A stretch of 64,000 nucleotides of DNA. Source: Roseiarcus sp963758335 (GTDB taxonomy: Bacteria > Pseudomonadota > Alphaproteobacteria > Rhizobiales > Beijerinckiaceae). The notes beneath the pieces are model-generated. The model had not been told where the DNA came from, did no database searches, and worked only from the letters and a program-made list of their open reading frames with translations. The number at the start of each line of letters is the position of its first letter. Within the stretch, counting starts at the first letter, position 1. This document shows positions 38,244 to 48,096 of the stretch, in pieces. The translations under genes were made by a program, and so were the position numbers. The stretch is from the NCBI GenBank assembly GCA_963758335.1, contig CAVWVF010000004.1:2356001-2420000 (forward strand). Direction: 5' to 3'.

Positions 38244-39374
38244 ATGGAGACCGAGTCGCGCGGAGCCGGGCAGCTCAGCATTGTCCGGGAATTAGCGTTG
38301 CCGGCCATGGCGTCGCAGCAAGATCCGACTAGAAGCCGCAAGTGGCGGCGGCGCATCGCCGTTGTAATCGCAGCGTTGGCTATGGTGACGCTCGCATTCG
38401 TCGCAGGGCGCATCCTGCTGCAACCGCCGATGGTGACGCTCGCCGAGCCGTCGCGCGGCCCCGCTATCGAGGCGGTCTATGCGACCGGGGTCGTCGAGCC
38501 CATCGACTACGCGCGATTCGGCGCGACCGTCGCCAGCCGGGTCGAAGAACTTCTGGTCGACGAAGGCGACCAAGTGCGCAAGGGCGAGGTCGTCGCGCGG
38601 CTCGACGACCGGCAGCCGCGCGCCAGGCTTCAGGACGCGAAGGCGCGTCTGACCATGGCGGAGGCGGAGATCGCCCGCGACCAGGCGTTGATGAACCGCG
38701 GCGTCCTGGCGGTTCAGACTCTGGAGCGCGCGCAACAGGAGCGCGACCAGGCGGCGGCCGCGGTTGATCTCTTCGCACGGCAGCTCGAAGATTATACGGT
38801 CCTTTCCCCGCTTGCCGGAACGGTGATCAAGCGCAACGTCGAGCCGGGCGAGACGGTCGCGGCGAACGCGGTGATGTTCGAAATTTCCTCGACGGCGCGC
38901 AAACGCATCGCGGCCGACGTGGACGAACGTGACATCGCGGGAGTCACGTTCGGCGCGACGCTGGCGGCCCACGCCGACGGATTTCCCGATGAGGCGTTTG
39001 AGGCGAAGGTGACCAATATCCGCCCGCAGGGCGACGCAAGCTCGCGAACCTTCCGGGTGGAGGCGGACCTTCCCGCTGATGCGAAGCTGAAGATCGGCAT
39101 GACGGTCGACGTCGATGTGGTCATCAAGGAAAAGCCCGACGCGCTGCTCCTGCCGGTCGGCGCGATCGCTCACGGACCATCGCTCGGCGGACGGCCGGGA
39201 CCCCCTTTCGTCTTCGTCGTCGAGAGCGTGCGCGTGCGGCGTGTGGACGTCGTGACCGGAGCGGTCGGGGCGGCGAAGGTCGAGATCATCTCGGGTTTGA
39301 CGGGCGACGAGGCCGTCGTCGCCGACCCGACCGACCGGCTCAGGGACGGACTGGCCGTTCGCGTTTCGCCATGA
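38244..39374 (+). CDS. Membrane-fusion protein of an ABC/RND exporter
   Basis: HlyD-family periplasmic adaptor of 376 residues. One N-terminal anchor (RRIAVVIAALAMVTLAFVAG), biotinyl-lipoyl half-motifs (EAVYATGVVEPIDYARFGAT, VDEGDQVRKGEVVARLDD), a helical hairpin of about 60 residues, the second lipoyl half (SPLAGTVIKRNVEPGETV) and beta-barrel domain. Its stop overlaps the start of an ABC permease gene (ATGA at 39371), so adaptor and permease were co-translated, as in DevBC/MacAB-like exporters. Intact, but the permease is cut after about 60 residues. Confidence 0.92.
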   Translation: METESRGAGQLSIVRELALPAMASQQDPTRSRKWRRRIAVVIAALAMVTLAFVAGRILLQPPMVTLAEPSRGPAIEAVYATGVVEPIDYARFGATVASRVEELLVDEGDQVRKGEVVARLDDRQPRARLQDAKARLTMAEAEIARDQALMNRGVLAVQTLERAQQERDQAAAAVDLFARQLEDYTVLSPLAGTVIKRNVEPGETVAANAVMFEISSTARKRIAADVDERDIAGVTFGATLAAHADGFPDEAFEAKVTNIRPQGDASSRTFRVEADLPADAKLKIGMTVDVDVVIKEKPDALLLPVGAIAHGPSLGGRPGPPFVFVVESVRVRRVDVVTGAVGAAKVEIISGLTGDEAVVADPTDRLRDGLAVRVSP

Positions 39375-39586
39375 CCCCTTTGCCCATCTCCATCGCCTTT
39401 GCCCATCTGCGCGCGCGCAAGCGCCAGACGGCCGTCTCGATCGGCGGCGTCATGCTCGGGGTTGCGGTCTTCATCGGCATCGGCGGCATGATGAACGGCT
39501 TTCACAGCTACCTTCTGTCTCAACTCGTCGACTTCGCGCGTTCGGATGGAGGAGCTTCTAGTGGGTTTCGCCGTTCTTCTCCCAAC
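39371..39586 (+). pseudogene. ABC exporter permease (FtsX/MacB-like), 5' stub
   Basis: Reads MTPLPISIAFAHLRARKRQT, AVSIGGVMLGVAVFIGIGGM and MNGFHSYLLSQLVDF: the N-terminal helix of LolE/DevC-type permeases that pair with a HlyD-like adaptor. Homology ends at about 39540, and an IS91-type terminus follows at 39587. About 320 residues are missing and no ATPase gene follows. Broken by insertion or by a later deletion next to the insertion. Confidence 0.8.
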
Positions 39587-39623
39587 CCGTCCTGAGAATC
39601 GAGGGTCGTTCAACCTCACTCAG
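39587..39623 (+). repeat. Solo copy of the IS91-element left end
   Basis: CCGTCCTGAGAATCGAGGGT, then CGTTCAACCTCACTCAG. The same 37 bases, with one difference, stand at 53651-53687 just before the recombinase gene of the IS91-type element. Beyond this stretch the two loci differ. It marks a former or partial insertion that ended the permease gene. Confidence 0.75.
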
Positions 39624-39998
39624 ACCGAGTTCGTGAAAAGCCGCCGCAAGACCACGGAATTGATCGTCCTGGATAACCCTTGGACGGATAATTTCCAACA
39701 ATCTGGACAAGATCGCCACGATCTTCGGCAAGGTTTTGGTTTAGGAGTTCTTCGTATTTTGGCAGGTGGCGTGGAGACCGGTTCAGCTTCATCATCTGCT
39801 AGCGTCGAGAATTACAACAAGCTAACAAGTATTCCGTCTGTGATCCTCGACTGTCCGATTTCGGGCAGTCTATTCGAGGGCAAGCTCCCGAATTGCCATA
39901 ACGAAAGCATTGGTTAAATTCTTACCGCCGAAATCGGACTTGCGCGGCCGGTCTCCCTGCGCGTCTGATTCATAAATCGCCCCCCGCGGCCGCCACAT
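39624..39998. other. No supportable gene
   Basis: A plus-strand open frame runs to 39917 through this stretch, beginning within the truncated permease gene and crossing the IS91 end, so it is a chance frame. Composition is lower in GC than the flanks. Nothing recognisable. Confidence 0.4.
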
Positions 39999-40787
39999 GG
40001 CACTGTCACGTTGCCATGCGAAAAGCGCGAGTGGTCTACGCCTTACGCATTTTCAAGCCGCCGCGACGGCCTCGCGCCACGTGGTCATCGCCGCGGCGCG
40101 TAGCACGCGGTGAGATTGAGCTGACGTGAGATGGCGTTGGACGTTGAAAGTGTTGTACGCGGCGGCGTGGGTTGAGAGGAACTTCTGGGCTGAGCCCGCG
40201 CTCTTGAAGCGTTGCATCTTGCGCTCCCGCCGTCGGGTCGGCTGATGCGAATTCTCGGCCCGATTGTTCTTCCATCGCCCGCGATCATGCAGGTGGTCGA
40301 TGCCGAGATCGAGGGTCGCTGCGCGGTAGGACCGCAAATCATCCGTGACCAACCGCTCAGGAGCGACGGCGTATTTCCTCAGAAGTTTGCGCATCAGTTT
40401 CAACGCGGCGTGCTTGTTGCGCTTGGACTGGACCAGCACATCCAGAACCTCGCCCTCGGCGTCGACGGCGCGCCATAGGTAAACCATGCGCCCATCGATT
40501 TTCAGATAGACCTCGTCAAGATGCCAGATCGAATGCGGTTTGGGACGGCGCTTTCGCAATTCCGCTGCAATGATCGGTCCGAAATGATTTACCCAGCGTC
40601 GGACTGTTTCGTAAGAAATTACAATTCCGCGCTCGGCGAGCAAATCCTCGACGTCACGAAAGCTGAGCGTGAACCGGAGATAGAGCCAGATCGCCTGGTG
40701 AATGATCTCCGGAGGGAACCGATATCCGGAGTAGCTGATTTTCGTCATGCTCTTCGGCTACCAAGCCGCCGACGACGTGACAACGCC
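39999..40787. mobile_element. IS6-family insertion sequence
   Basis: A 789-bp unit bounded by GGCACTGTCACGT (39999) and, inverted, GGCGTTGTCACGT (40787), matching at 11 of 13 positions, with one transposase gene on the minus strand. Size and gene fit IS6/IS26. The adjoining 8-base sequences (CGCCACAT, CTCGAACA) differ, so there is no target duplication, as expected after recombination or replicon fusion by this family. Confidence 0.75.
40053..40748 (-). CDS. IS6-family transposase
   Basis: DDE transposase of 231 residues, the normal length. HTH region SFRDVEDLLAERGIVISYET, first catalytic Asp in HLDEVYLKIDGRMVYLWRAV, second in LVTDDLRSYRAA, Glu in NRAENSHQPTRRRERKMQRF. No lesions seen, so the element could still be active. 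Confidence 0.93.
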   Translation of the reverse strand: MTKISYSGYRFPPEIIHQAIWLYLRFTLSFRDVEDLLAERGIVISYETVRRWVNHFGPIIAAELRKRRPKPHSIWHLDEVYLKIDGRMVYLWRAVDAEGEVLDVLVQSKRNKHAALKLMRKLLRKYAVAPERLVTDDLRSYRAATLDLGIDHLHDRGRWKNNRAENSHQPTRRRERKMQRFKSAGSAQKFLSTHAAAYNTFNVQRHLTSAQSHRVLRAAAMTTWREAVAAA

Positions 40788-41035
40788 CTCGAACATCATG
40801 CCGACGCCCTTCCAAAATAGGGTGCCCCTCTCGGCACCTCGGTGCACGAGAAGTCGAGGTTCACTAGTTTTTCGGTCTTGCCGGCATGGACGGCGATGGA
40901 GAGCGGCATGCAGGTCGCGGTCTCGAGAAAGACCGCCTTGTGCTCGACGCCGTCGGCGCCGAAGATGAAATGGGTGAAGGCTTTGTGCGTGACGACCTGC
41001 TGGCCGGCGTGGCCGGTCTGGGTGAGATCGACGGT

Positions 41036-41100
41036 GACCTACGGCGCGGACGCCGTGCAGGTCATGACCGAGAACCCCTATCGGCTAGCCAGGGACATCG
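41036..41100 (+). pseudogene. Fragment of a RecD2-like helicase
   Basis: YGADAVQVMTENPYRLARDI matches the start of the helix-hairpin-helix region of RecD2-type ATP-dependent helicases (AVQVVSENPYRLARDI). After it the frame continues with unrelated residues. The stretch before it (40840-41035) has an open minus-strand frame (AVFLETATCMPLSIAVHAGK) that I cannot assign. The gap up to 41346 holds nothing else I can support. Confidence 0.5.
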
Positions 41101-41346
41101 GATCGACGCCGCGGCAGACGCGGTCGAACGCCGTCCTTGCTACGGCGCCATGACCGGCTTCAGCACGCACTCCCATCCATCCGCGCCGACACAATCTACG
41201 CGGCCCGTTTTGCCCCAAACATGCCGCCCAAAATCAGCCGCGAGACGGCCATCACCCGCCGAGTGAAAGGGCGTCCAGCTCGACCGTGGATCTGAAGGCG
41301 GCGCCGCGGAGTGCCTCTGTTCTTCGCGGGGTCTTTCCGCCGCTCC

Positions 41347-42752
41347 TCACGCCGCGGCGGCGGCCGGCTCGCGCTCGCGAATCTCGTAGATCGTGAAGGC
41401 TTCGCTGACGCCGCGGAGCGACAGTTGCCTTGAGCTCGTCCGGTAGCCGCTAGCGCCGACGAGACCCGCGGCTTCGGCGGCGTCCACGATCGGCTTCGTC
41501 GCCAGGATCGCTGTCGGGTCGGCTAGCTCCTGGACGCGAGAGGCGACGTTGACGGAAAGGCCGAAATAGTCCTGCCGGTCGTCGAGCATCACCGCGAGGC
41601 ACGGCCCCTCGTGCAGGCCGATGTTCAGCGCGAGGTCCTCCGCTCCGCGCTTTTCGTTGATCTTTCGCATGGCCTCCCGCATCCGCATCGCGGCGCGCAA
41701 CGCCCGGTCCGGCGTCGGGAAGGTCGCCATCACCGCGTCGCCGATGGTCTTGACGACGGCGCCGCCCTCGGCCACGACCGCCGCCAGCAGCTCGCCGAAG
41801 TGGTCACGCACGAGATCGAAAGCGGCGAGATCGCCGACCCGGTCGTAGAGTGCCGTCGAGCCCCTGAGATCGGTGAAGAGGACCGTGAGGCTCGTGATCT
41901 TGAAGGGCTGTTCCGGATCGAACGTACCGCTGCGATAGAGATCGCGGAAGGTCTGGTTGCTCAAGAGCCGGGTCGCGGTCAGGAACGGCCGGCGCCGGCT
42001 GGAGAGATTGTCCATCTCGGGGCCATGGACCCAAAGGCCCGGCAGCGTGATGCGCGCCGGGCCGGGCTGGAGCTTCGTCGAGCCGAAATGCGCATTCGCG
42101 TCGGCCAGGACGACCGAAAGGCTGCGGCGTTCGTGGGTCTTCTCGCCGGCGACTTCGAGGAAAAGCGTCGCATGGGTGACTGGATCGAAGGCGATGACGA
42201 AGCCCTCCGGTAAGTTCAGCGACATCGCCGCCTTTTCGCCAGGTTGAAGTTCCATCAGGTCGAGCGTCGCCTTCGCGATGGCCGCCTCGACGTCCTCCGG
42301 AACCTCGGCGCCGGAGCCCCAAAAAATCTGGCGCATGTACTCGGCATGCGAAAGACCGTTCGGGTCGTGCGCGGCGATGCGCCGGATTTTCGGGTTGACC
42401 GTGAAGGTGACTTCGTCAGCTGGTCGAGCGTCGGCTCGTAGTTGGCCGCGCAAAGCGAGCAGAAATACTCATGGCGATTGAGGGTCTTCAAGGCCGCGGC
42501 CGTTTCGAGTACGCCGCCGCAGCCGGGACAGAGCATGTTCCAGGACATCTCGAAGATGCCGAGCCGCGCCGCATGGACGAGCGCACCGATCACCGCTTCC
42601 TCGTTGAGGCCGTGCGCGGCGGCGAAGGCGAGCGGGTTGATGCGGTTGAGCGACCGGTCCGGCGCGGTTTCGACCGCCGTCTTCAACTCGTCGGCGACGA
42701 CCGGTTCAGCCGACTGCCGCAAGAGTTCCCAGAGCGCCGTTGCTTCAGCCAT
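41347..42752 (-). pseudogene. Adenylate/guanylate cyclase with DUF5939 N-terminus, frameshifted
   Basis: About 468 residues. N-terminal half MAEATALWELLRQSAEPVVA with a zinc-ribbon-like CPGCGGVLETA and FCSLCAANYE, then a one-base loss near 42425 (TLDQL to DEVTFTVNPKIRR). The rest is complete: DUF5939-type domain and a class III cyclase domain with the metal-binding LTVLFTDLRGSTALYDRVGD, GGAVVKTIGDAVMATF and FGLSVNVASRV. Makes cAMP or cGMP in the family. ATG 42752 has GGAGGAACGGCG upstream. The cyclase domain would still be open from an internal start. Confidence 0.87.
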
Positions 42753-43049
42753 CGCCGTTCCTCCGTCCAGGGTCTCCTGATGTAGGGGGTCGTCCGGGCG
42801 CTTAACGTCAACTCCGGCCGTCCGCCGCCCGCGACCCAGGAATCAGGCAGCCAACCGTAGCGCGGCAATTCCCTCAAGAGCCTGCAGGAAATCAGGCCTC
42901 GGAGTTGATTCTGGAGGAAGAGTTCTGCGGGATAGTTTGGAGCGAGCGCAAGCTCGCGCGCGGCAAGCTGTCCCGGCGCGACTTCATCGAGGCGCCCGGC
43001 TGGCCCTACAGGCTCAGCGAACGCTGCCGATCAAGGTCGTCGAATTATC
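42753..43049. other. No supportable gene
   Basis: Upstream region of the cyclase gene. A short plus-strand peptide WSERKLARGKLSRRDFIEAP near 42940-43010 may be part of a signal-peptide-bearing protein but lacks context. Confidence 0.35.
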
Positions 43050-43345
43050 TTACGCCTTCCAAAAATGAAGCAAACTGGGAATGATGAGCAGATCGACATC
43101 GCCACGCTCCAGCTCTGACGTCTTCGCGAGGGTCCATTTGACGCGGACGCGTCTCTGACAACCTCCTTCAGCGACTCTGCGCGGGGCGTCAGTCCGATCT
43201 TCACCAGGAGATCTTCGCCGAAATAGTCGCGCGGCCGAAGCAGCGCGTTGCTCATCGCCGACTGAGTCATGTTCATGCGCCGCGCCGCGATGGCCGCGCC
43301 TCGATCCCGCTGAAGCAGTTCGACGACCTGCGCCAGCTTCGTCCC
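43050..43345 (-). pseudogene. LysR-family regulator remnant
   Basis: The HTH reads KLAQVVELLQRDRGAAIAAR, RMNMTQSAMSNALLRPRDYF, GEDLLVKIGLTPRAESLKEV, as in NodD/LysR-type regulators. After a frameshift only RVKWTLAKTSELERGDVDLL and IIPSLLHFWKA remain of the effector domain. The N-terminus has no start and the C-terminal two thirds are deleted. Confidence 0.75.
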
Positions 43346-43573
43346 GTCGCGCGGAAGCGGAGGGGCGCGCCGGCTGGACGTTTTCACACAAGTCGCCTCA
43401 TGCCCCGGTTCTGTGCTCTCGTCGAGCAGATCGCGCGCGAACGCCGCGATGATGAGGAACAAGGCATTTGGTAAGATCGGCGGCAGTGGGCATTGATTTG
43501 GCTCTTCGTCGACGCCCCCGCCATGGCCCCAAATGGGCCGGCTCCTCACCCCAAGTTCGTGGAAAACCTCGCC

Positions 43574-43834
43574 TCAGTGGAGCCACGGATTTTGGCCGGT
43601 CGGCGCTCCGACAACGCCCGCCCTCTGCATAGCCGCCTTTAAGTCTGCGCTCCCGGCGAAAGCCCTCGCGGCCTCGATCGAGGCGAACTCGTGGGTGACC
43701 GTGACGTCGTTCGAATCATCGGCTCCCCTGTACACGGCCTCAGCGGTCACGCCGCCCGCTTTCTGCATCGGTGCGACGCTGTCATAGACCTTCCGCCAAG
43801 CGGCGTAATCCGAGACCGTGTGCCGAACGAACAT
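43574..43834 (-). CDS. Small ABM-like (ferredoxin-fold) protein
   Basis: 86 residues, starting MFVRHTVSDYAAWRKVYDSV with the AGGVTAEAVYRGADDSND and VTVTHEFASIEAARAFAGSA blocks typical of small antibiotic-biosynthesis-monooxygenase-like or cyclase-like proteins that occur in many rhizobia. Complete in one frame. ATG 43834; relatives often carry a few more N-terminal residues. Function unknown; probably a cytoplasmic dimer. Confidence 0.75.
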   Translation of the reverse strand: MFVRHTVSDYAAWRKVYDSVAPMQKAGGVTAEAVYRGADDSNDVTVTHEFASIEAARAFAGSADLKAAMQRAGVVGAPTGQNPWLH

Positions 43835-44289
43835 GGTCGCCAGGGCGTATCGCTCAGGAAGTTTGCAGCAAATTCACGGCGCTGACAAGAAGATGAGCCG
43901 CATTAGCGGAATCCGGGGTCAGCACTCCCACCGATCGATCGGGGCGACGAACGAGACCGTTGCATCGGATCGCGGTCGATGGCGGTACGCGACGGATGCG
44001 CCAGGGACAGTCGTTCCCGACCGTTCCGTAAACGCCGGTTGTCGCCGCGGCTCACGAGGAGGAAGCTGACACTCGCCACTGGCCGCATCTCCATCCTGCA
44101 AGACACCGTTCGAGACCGACTCGACGCGCCTGCCTGAGGCTCGCCGCGACCTCGGCGCGATTGCCGACACGGGGTCAAAAGCGGTGCGAGGCGCGTCCGA
44201 CGCATTCCGTCGTATTTCGCCTTCCAGCGCTAGAAGGTCTGCCGCAAGAACGCCAGGACCGCCGGTCCGGAAGCGGGGGTGAGCCACCC
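43835..44289. other. No supportable gene
   Basis: Only short Arg-rich frames on both strands. Nothing recognisable. Confidence 0.4.
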
Positions 44290-44475
44290 CCAGCCGAGAC
44301 GATTTGCGGCCCTCAGGGGAGGGCGCTGATTCATTTCGTTCCCAGTGTGGCGATGGCGTTTCTCGGTCGGCTGGAGGAGGCTCGGGCCGGCGCCCGAGCT
44401 GGGCTGGCGCTCAATCCGCACTTCACGATTGCGCGGTACCGAGCCACTTTTGGCGATACCGGGATCAGCGCCTGT
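44290..44475 (+). pseudogene. TPR tail of a second adenylate cyclase
   Basis: VPSVAMAFLGRLEEARAGAR, AGLALNPHFTIARYRA: the last TPR helix pair of AAA/TPR class III cyclases (ALAHLGRLDEARAAV, LALNPSFTIRRFRA). No cyclase domain is nearby. It differs from the tail at 24096, so at least two such genes left remnants. Confidence 0.6.
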
Positions 44476-44611
44476 TCACCAATTCCCTTTGCGGAGCGTC
44501 GCTCCGTATGGACGGTGGCGAGGTGAAGGCGCTCTGAGCACCCGTTTGCAGGATCGCCTCCGTCCTGCGATGCGGTAGACCGTCGGTACCAAGCAGGCGA
44601 GGGAGGGTTAG

Positions 44612-45436
44612 TTGCGGATTCTGTTCATCGGCGACGTGGTCGGCGCAGCGGGAATGACCGCAGTGAAATCGATGCTTCCGGATGCGATCTCGCGTTGGGA
44701 GGTCGACCTCGCGGTGGTGAACGGCGAGAACTCCGCGGGCACCGGATTCGGGATTACCGAGGATACGTATCAGGGCATTCGCGGCGCTGGGGCCGACGTG
44801 GTTACGCTGGGCAATCACTCCTGGAATCGTAAGGAAGCCTTGAGCTTCATCGGGACCGAGCCGCGCCTGGTGCGGCCACTGAACTACGTGCCGGGCACGC
44901 CAGGACAGGGCTTTGTCCGTGTCGAGACCGTCGGCGGCAAGCGCGTGCTGGTGCTGAACGCTCTAGGGCGCCTGTTCATGGAGCCGACCGACGACCCGTT
45001 CGGTGCGATCGACCGTCTATTGCAGGCCCACAAGCTCGGACGGGATGTCGACGCGATCATCGTGGACTTCCATTGCGAAGCAACGGGAGAAAAACAGGCG
45101 ATGGGACATTTCTGCGACGGACGCGTCAGTCTCGTCGTGGGTACGCACACGCACACGCCCAGTGCTGATCACCGCGTCCTTGCCGGCGGCACGGCCTACA
45201 TCACCGACGTCGGCATGACGGGCGATTACAACTCCGTCGTCGGGATGCAGAAAGAAGAGCCGGTCCGGCGTTTCGCCACGGGCGTGACGTTCGGACGGTT
45301 CCTGCCTGCAGAGGGCGCGGCGTCAATGTGCGGTGTCGCTGTCGAAACCGATCCGGCCACAGGTCTTGCCACATGCATCGCACCGGTGAGGTTGGGTGGT
45401 CCGATCGAACAGCGAACACCAGCCTTTTGGGAGTGA
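44612..45436 (+). CDS. ymdB: YmdB-family metallophosphoesterase
   Basis: Calcineurin-like phosphodiesterase of 274 residues (TIGR00282), acting on 2',3'-cyclic nucleotides in characterised members. Metal-binding motifs: RILFIGDVVGAAGM, VVNGENSAGTGFGI, TLGNHSWN, VDFHCEATGEK and VVGTHTHTPSADHRVL. The start is TTG 44612 with GCGAGGGAGGG before it. The end FGRFLPAEGAASMCGVAVET is normal. Intact single gene among remnants; in related genomes it usually sits near a 5-formyltetrahydrofolate cyclo-ligase gene, not seen here. Confidence 0.95.
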   Translation: MRILFIGDVVGAAGMTAVKSMLPDAISRWEVDLAVVNGENSAGTGFGITEDTYQGIRGAGADVVTLGNHSWNRKEALSFIGTEPRLVRPLNYVPGTPGQGFVRVETVGGKRVLVLNALGRLFMEPTDDPFGAIDRLLQAHKLGRDVDAIIVDFHCEATGEKQAMGHFCDGRVSLVVGTHTHTPSADHRVLAGGTAYITDVGMTGDYNSVVGMQKEEPVRRFATGVTFGRFLPAEGAASMCGVAVETDPATGLATCIAPVRLGGPIEQRTPAFWE

Positions 45437-45881
45437 AGGAGAATGTCGTTGTTCTCCGAGACATGCCCACGCTTCGTTTATTGGCAGTAACCTTATAAGT
45501 AGCTATTGGACAGTTAGGGAGCCAATTGTAGAGTCGAGGAAGGGCGCGGTGGCTTGAGGCATGGCCAACCGAGCGGCGCCTCCCTCAGAGGGACCCGCTG
45601 AACGCTTGTTTTTGCTGATCATACGCGAGGCCGGGCGCGGCGATGGTGCAGCATGGCAATATGTGGGAACCGGGCGAAGCAGGCCTCGCGTCGGCATAGG
45701 CTCAAGGCGCATCAACATTTGAGTGCGCTGACAATGCCGACATCGAATCGCGGCGCGCTCGTTTTGACGATTTTTTCTGGGTTCTGCGCATGCACGATAC
45801 TGGAAGGCGGTTCGAGTGCACCCTCTAACGATTGAATTGGCGATCTGTTGAGAGAGGCGTTCGACCCGAGGAAACAACATC
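45437..45881. other. No supportable gene
   Basis: Open frames on both strands are short and lack motifs. A minus-strand peptide with CRHCQRTQMLMRLEPMPTRG around 45720 has a zinc-ribbon look but no context. Confidence 0.35.
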
Positions 45882-46068
45882 ATGGCCCCGCTCCGCAAAG
45901 CAACGCCCGAACGACTGGGCGCGTTCTCTGACGGCGTGTTTGCCGTCCTTATTACAGTGCTGGTTTTGGACCTCCGGCCACCCGACGCTCCCACTTTCAA
46001 AGCGCTTCTGTCGCTCTGGCCTACCTGGCTGAGCTATGCAGTGAGCTATCTATTCATCGCCATTGTCT
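45882..46068 (+). pseudogene. TMEM175-family potassium channel, 5' stub
   Basis: MAPLRKATPERLGAFSDGVF, AVLITVLVLDLRPPDAPTF: the first helix and its RxxxFSDGVFA signature of bacterial TMEM175 (DUF1211) channels, then a second helix (WLSYAVSYLFIAIV). GAGGAAACAACATC precedes the ATG. At about 46066 it runs into recombinase sequence, so the remaining four helices are lost. Confidence 0.75.
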
Positions 46069-46290
46069 CACCGGCGAGAGAATCCGCGACAAGGTCACCG
46101 CCTCGAAACGAAAGGGCATTGGATGGGCGGAGCGGTTCCGCTCGGCTACCGGGTCGAAAACCGCGCCCTCCATGTCGACGAAGACGAGGCCGAGTTCGTC
46201 CGGTCGCTTTCCGACTTCGCCAAGCTGGTCGAGCTGTTCGACGCGCAAAGCGTCTCCTTCATCTTGGTGACCCAAACGAATGACCGGACA
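46066..46290 (+). pseudogene. Serine recombinase pieces in swapped order
   Basis: First LTGERIRDKVTASKRKG, then in another frame HWMGGAVPLGYRVENRALHV and DEDEAEFVRSL, then SDFAKLVELFDAQSVSFILV and TQTNDRT. In intact large serine recombinases the DFAKLVELFD-x-VSFVSVTQ block precedes the GERIRDK block by about 35 residues. Here it follows, so the gene is scrambled as well as truncated. Catalytic Ser region absent. Confidence 0.65.
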
Positions 46291-46309
46291 GGCTGCGCCG
46301 AGGCCTCAG

Positions 46310-46711
46310 CTGCCGCATTGCGACGAGTTTGCGGGCGCCCTGGCTTCCAAGCCGCAGAGTGAGGCGATCGGAGGCGGCGTCGTATTCGGCGACGGCGGCG
46401 CGCGGCTCCATGTAATTGGCGACCAGGCGCTGGTTCACGACTTTCACCCGCGCCACATGCGCGGCTTTGTCGAAGATCGCGTCGGTTCGCGCCCTGTCGC
46501 CAATCTCGGCGTCATAGGCGATATTGCCGGGCGCGCTGGAATAAACCTGAGCAGCGCCGGATTGAATGGCGGCCTCGACCTCGACCGCCGCCGGCGCCGC
46601 CTCCCAGTCCACGACGAGCGCCTCCACGGCGTCGCGCGCCTGCCATGGCGTGTCCGCGACCGCCATCGCGACGATGTCGCCGACATGATGAACCTCATCG
46701 CCGGCCATCAC
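46310..46711 (-). pseudogene. CoxL/xanthine dehydrogenase large subunit fragment
   Basis: Reads VHHVGDIVAMAVADTPWQAR, DAVEALVVDWEAAPAAVEVE, then NQRLVANYME P-type residues and YDAASDRLTLRLGSQGAR. This is the start of the molybdopterin-binding subunit of aerobic CO dehydrogenase/aldehyde oxidase proteins. Cut at the 5' side by the IS110 remnant and at the 3' side by recombinase debris. The Mo-cofactor sites are missing. Confidence 0.75.
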
Positions 46712-46734
46712 GCCACTCGCCCACAGACGCAGAG

Positions 46735-47552
46735 CGTCGTTATGGCCTTTGTGCGGCAGCGCAGCGTCGCGTAGGCGCCCACGACCAGAAGCTTGCGCAA
46801 GTAACGGTCGCCCATCTTGGTGATGCGCCCGAGCCGCGGCTTGCCGCCGGTCGAGCTCTGGCGCGGCGTCAAACCGAGGAAAGCGGCGAACTCGCGCCCG
46901 CTGGCGAAGACGCCGGCATCCTGGATCGTGGCCACGATCGCCGAGGCGGTGACCGGGCCGACGCCGGGAATGGTCATCAACCGCTTGGCCGTCTCGTCGG
47001 CCTTGACAGACGCTGCGATCTCCTTGTCGACGGCTCCGATCGCCTCGTCGAGCGCGTCGATTTGACAGACAAGCGGGCGAAGCGCCACGCGGACGCAGTC
47101 GGGAAGCAGGACCTCGCCGTACTCGTCGAAGCCGTCGACGGCCGAGCGCTTCAGGTCATAGGCGTGGTGCGGCTCCCTGCGGCGACGACGCCGATCTCGG
47201 CGAGATGCCCGCGCAAAGCGTTGAGCGCCGCCGTGCGCTGGCCGGCGAGCAACTCGCGGGCCCGGTGGCGCATCAGTTTGGCCTGGTTCTCGATCGTACG
47301 CACCGGCACGAACCGCTGGCCCGGCCGACCCGCCGCCTCGCAAATCGCCGCCGCGTCGGCCGCGTCATTCTTGTTCCTGCGCACATAAGCATTCACATGC
47401 GCCGGCGGGATCAGCCTCACCTCGAAGCCGAGCGCCAGCAATTGCCGCGCCCAGTGATGGGCCGACGAACGAGCCTCCATCGCCACAACACACGGCGCCA
47501 GCTCAGCAAAGAAGGGCACGAGCCGGCCGCGCGTGAGCTTGCGCGCCACGAC
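46735..47552 (-). pseudogene. IS110-family transposase, frameshifted and cut at both ends
   Basis: The DEDD/RuvC-like part RLIPPAHVNAYVRRNKNDAA, DAAAICEAAGRP lies in one frame down to about 47160. The C-terminal transposase_20 part follows in another: RLMTIPGVGPVTASAIVATI, FAAFLGLTPRQSSTGGKPRL, DRYLRKLLVVGAYA. The first about 45 residues and the last about 40 are missing, and CoxL sequence begins right after. Confidence 0.85.
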
Positions 47553-47649
47553 GATCTCGCCCCTATCAACTCCCGTCTGCCCTTCCCAACCTCGTCAGCG
47601 CAACTGCAGCCGCGCTTTGTTTCTACGCCGTTGCCGACACGGCCGCCTG

Positions 47650-47826
47650 AACGGTTTGCGGATCACGCACACGCGGCTGCATTACCATTGCTCGCCCTAT
47701 CATCGCGACAGCGCGCTCTACCCCTTCGCACCCGCGCGGAGCGGCGGCGAGCGCCTCGCCCACCTGCTCCGGCGCGAGATGGGGGGCGAGGGCGGCCAGA
47801 GCGCTCCCTCAACAGACATACCTTGA
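47650..47826 (+). pseudogene. Short AAA-region piece of an adenylate cyclase
   Basis: RITHTRLHYHCSPYHRDSAL then YPF matches the LRYFCSPHHQDSALYPF block of the AAA ATPase domain in AAA/TPR cyclases. The remainder of the frame is not homologous. A Walker A piece of the same kind of gene lies at 49635. Confidence 0.6.
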
Positions 47827-48096
47827 GCGCGACCGCCGTTGGAGCTGCGTTTGGCGGGCGTGGCCGCCACGAACGCCCTGCCTGAATCAGCATCCCGGGA
47901 AACGAAAACTTGTGCCCTGAGACCTTCGGTCGAAAGGACCTACAATCAGCGGCTGAGACCGCCGACTGGCGCAAGAGTTGGGTGCGGATTAGGATCAAAC
48001 ACCGGGAAGCGGCCACAGACCGAATTTCCAGGCGCCAAGCCGCGGAAATGTCGGCCTATTCCGGACGCTAGGAAATTACGCCAGTTCGCGACTGGG
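47827..48096. other. No supportable gene
   Basis: Short frames only. Confidence 0.35.

Noticed and set aside
39546..39917. Plus-strand 123-codon frame
   Set aside because: Starts inside the truncated permease and crosses the IS91 end; a chance frame.
40840..41035. Minus-strand open stretch with AVFLETATCMPLSIAVHAGK
   Set aside because: Looks protein-like but I could not place it in any family; left in the note on the RecD2 fragment.
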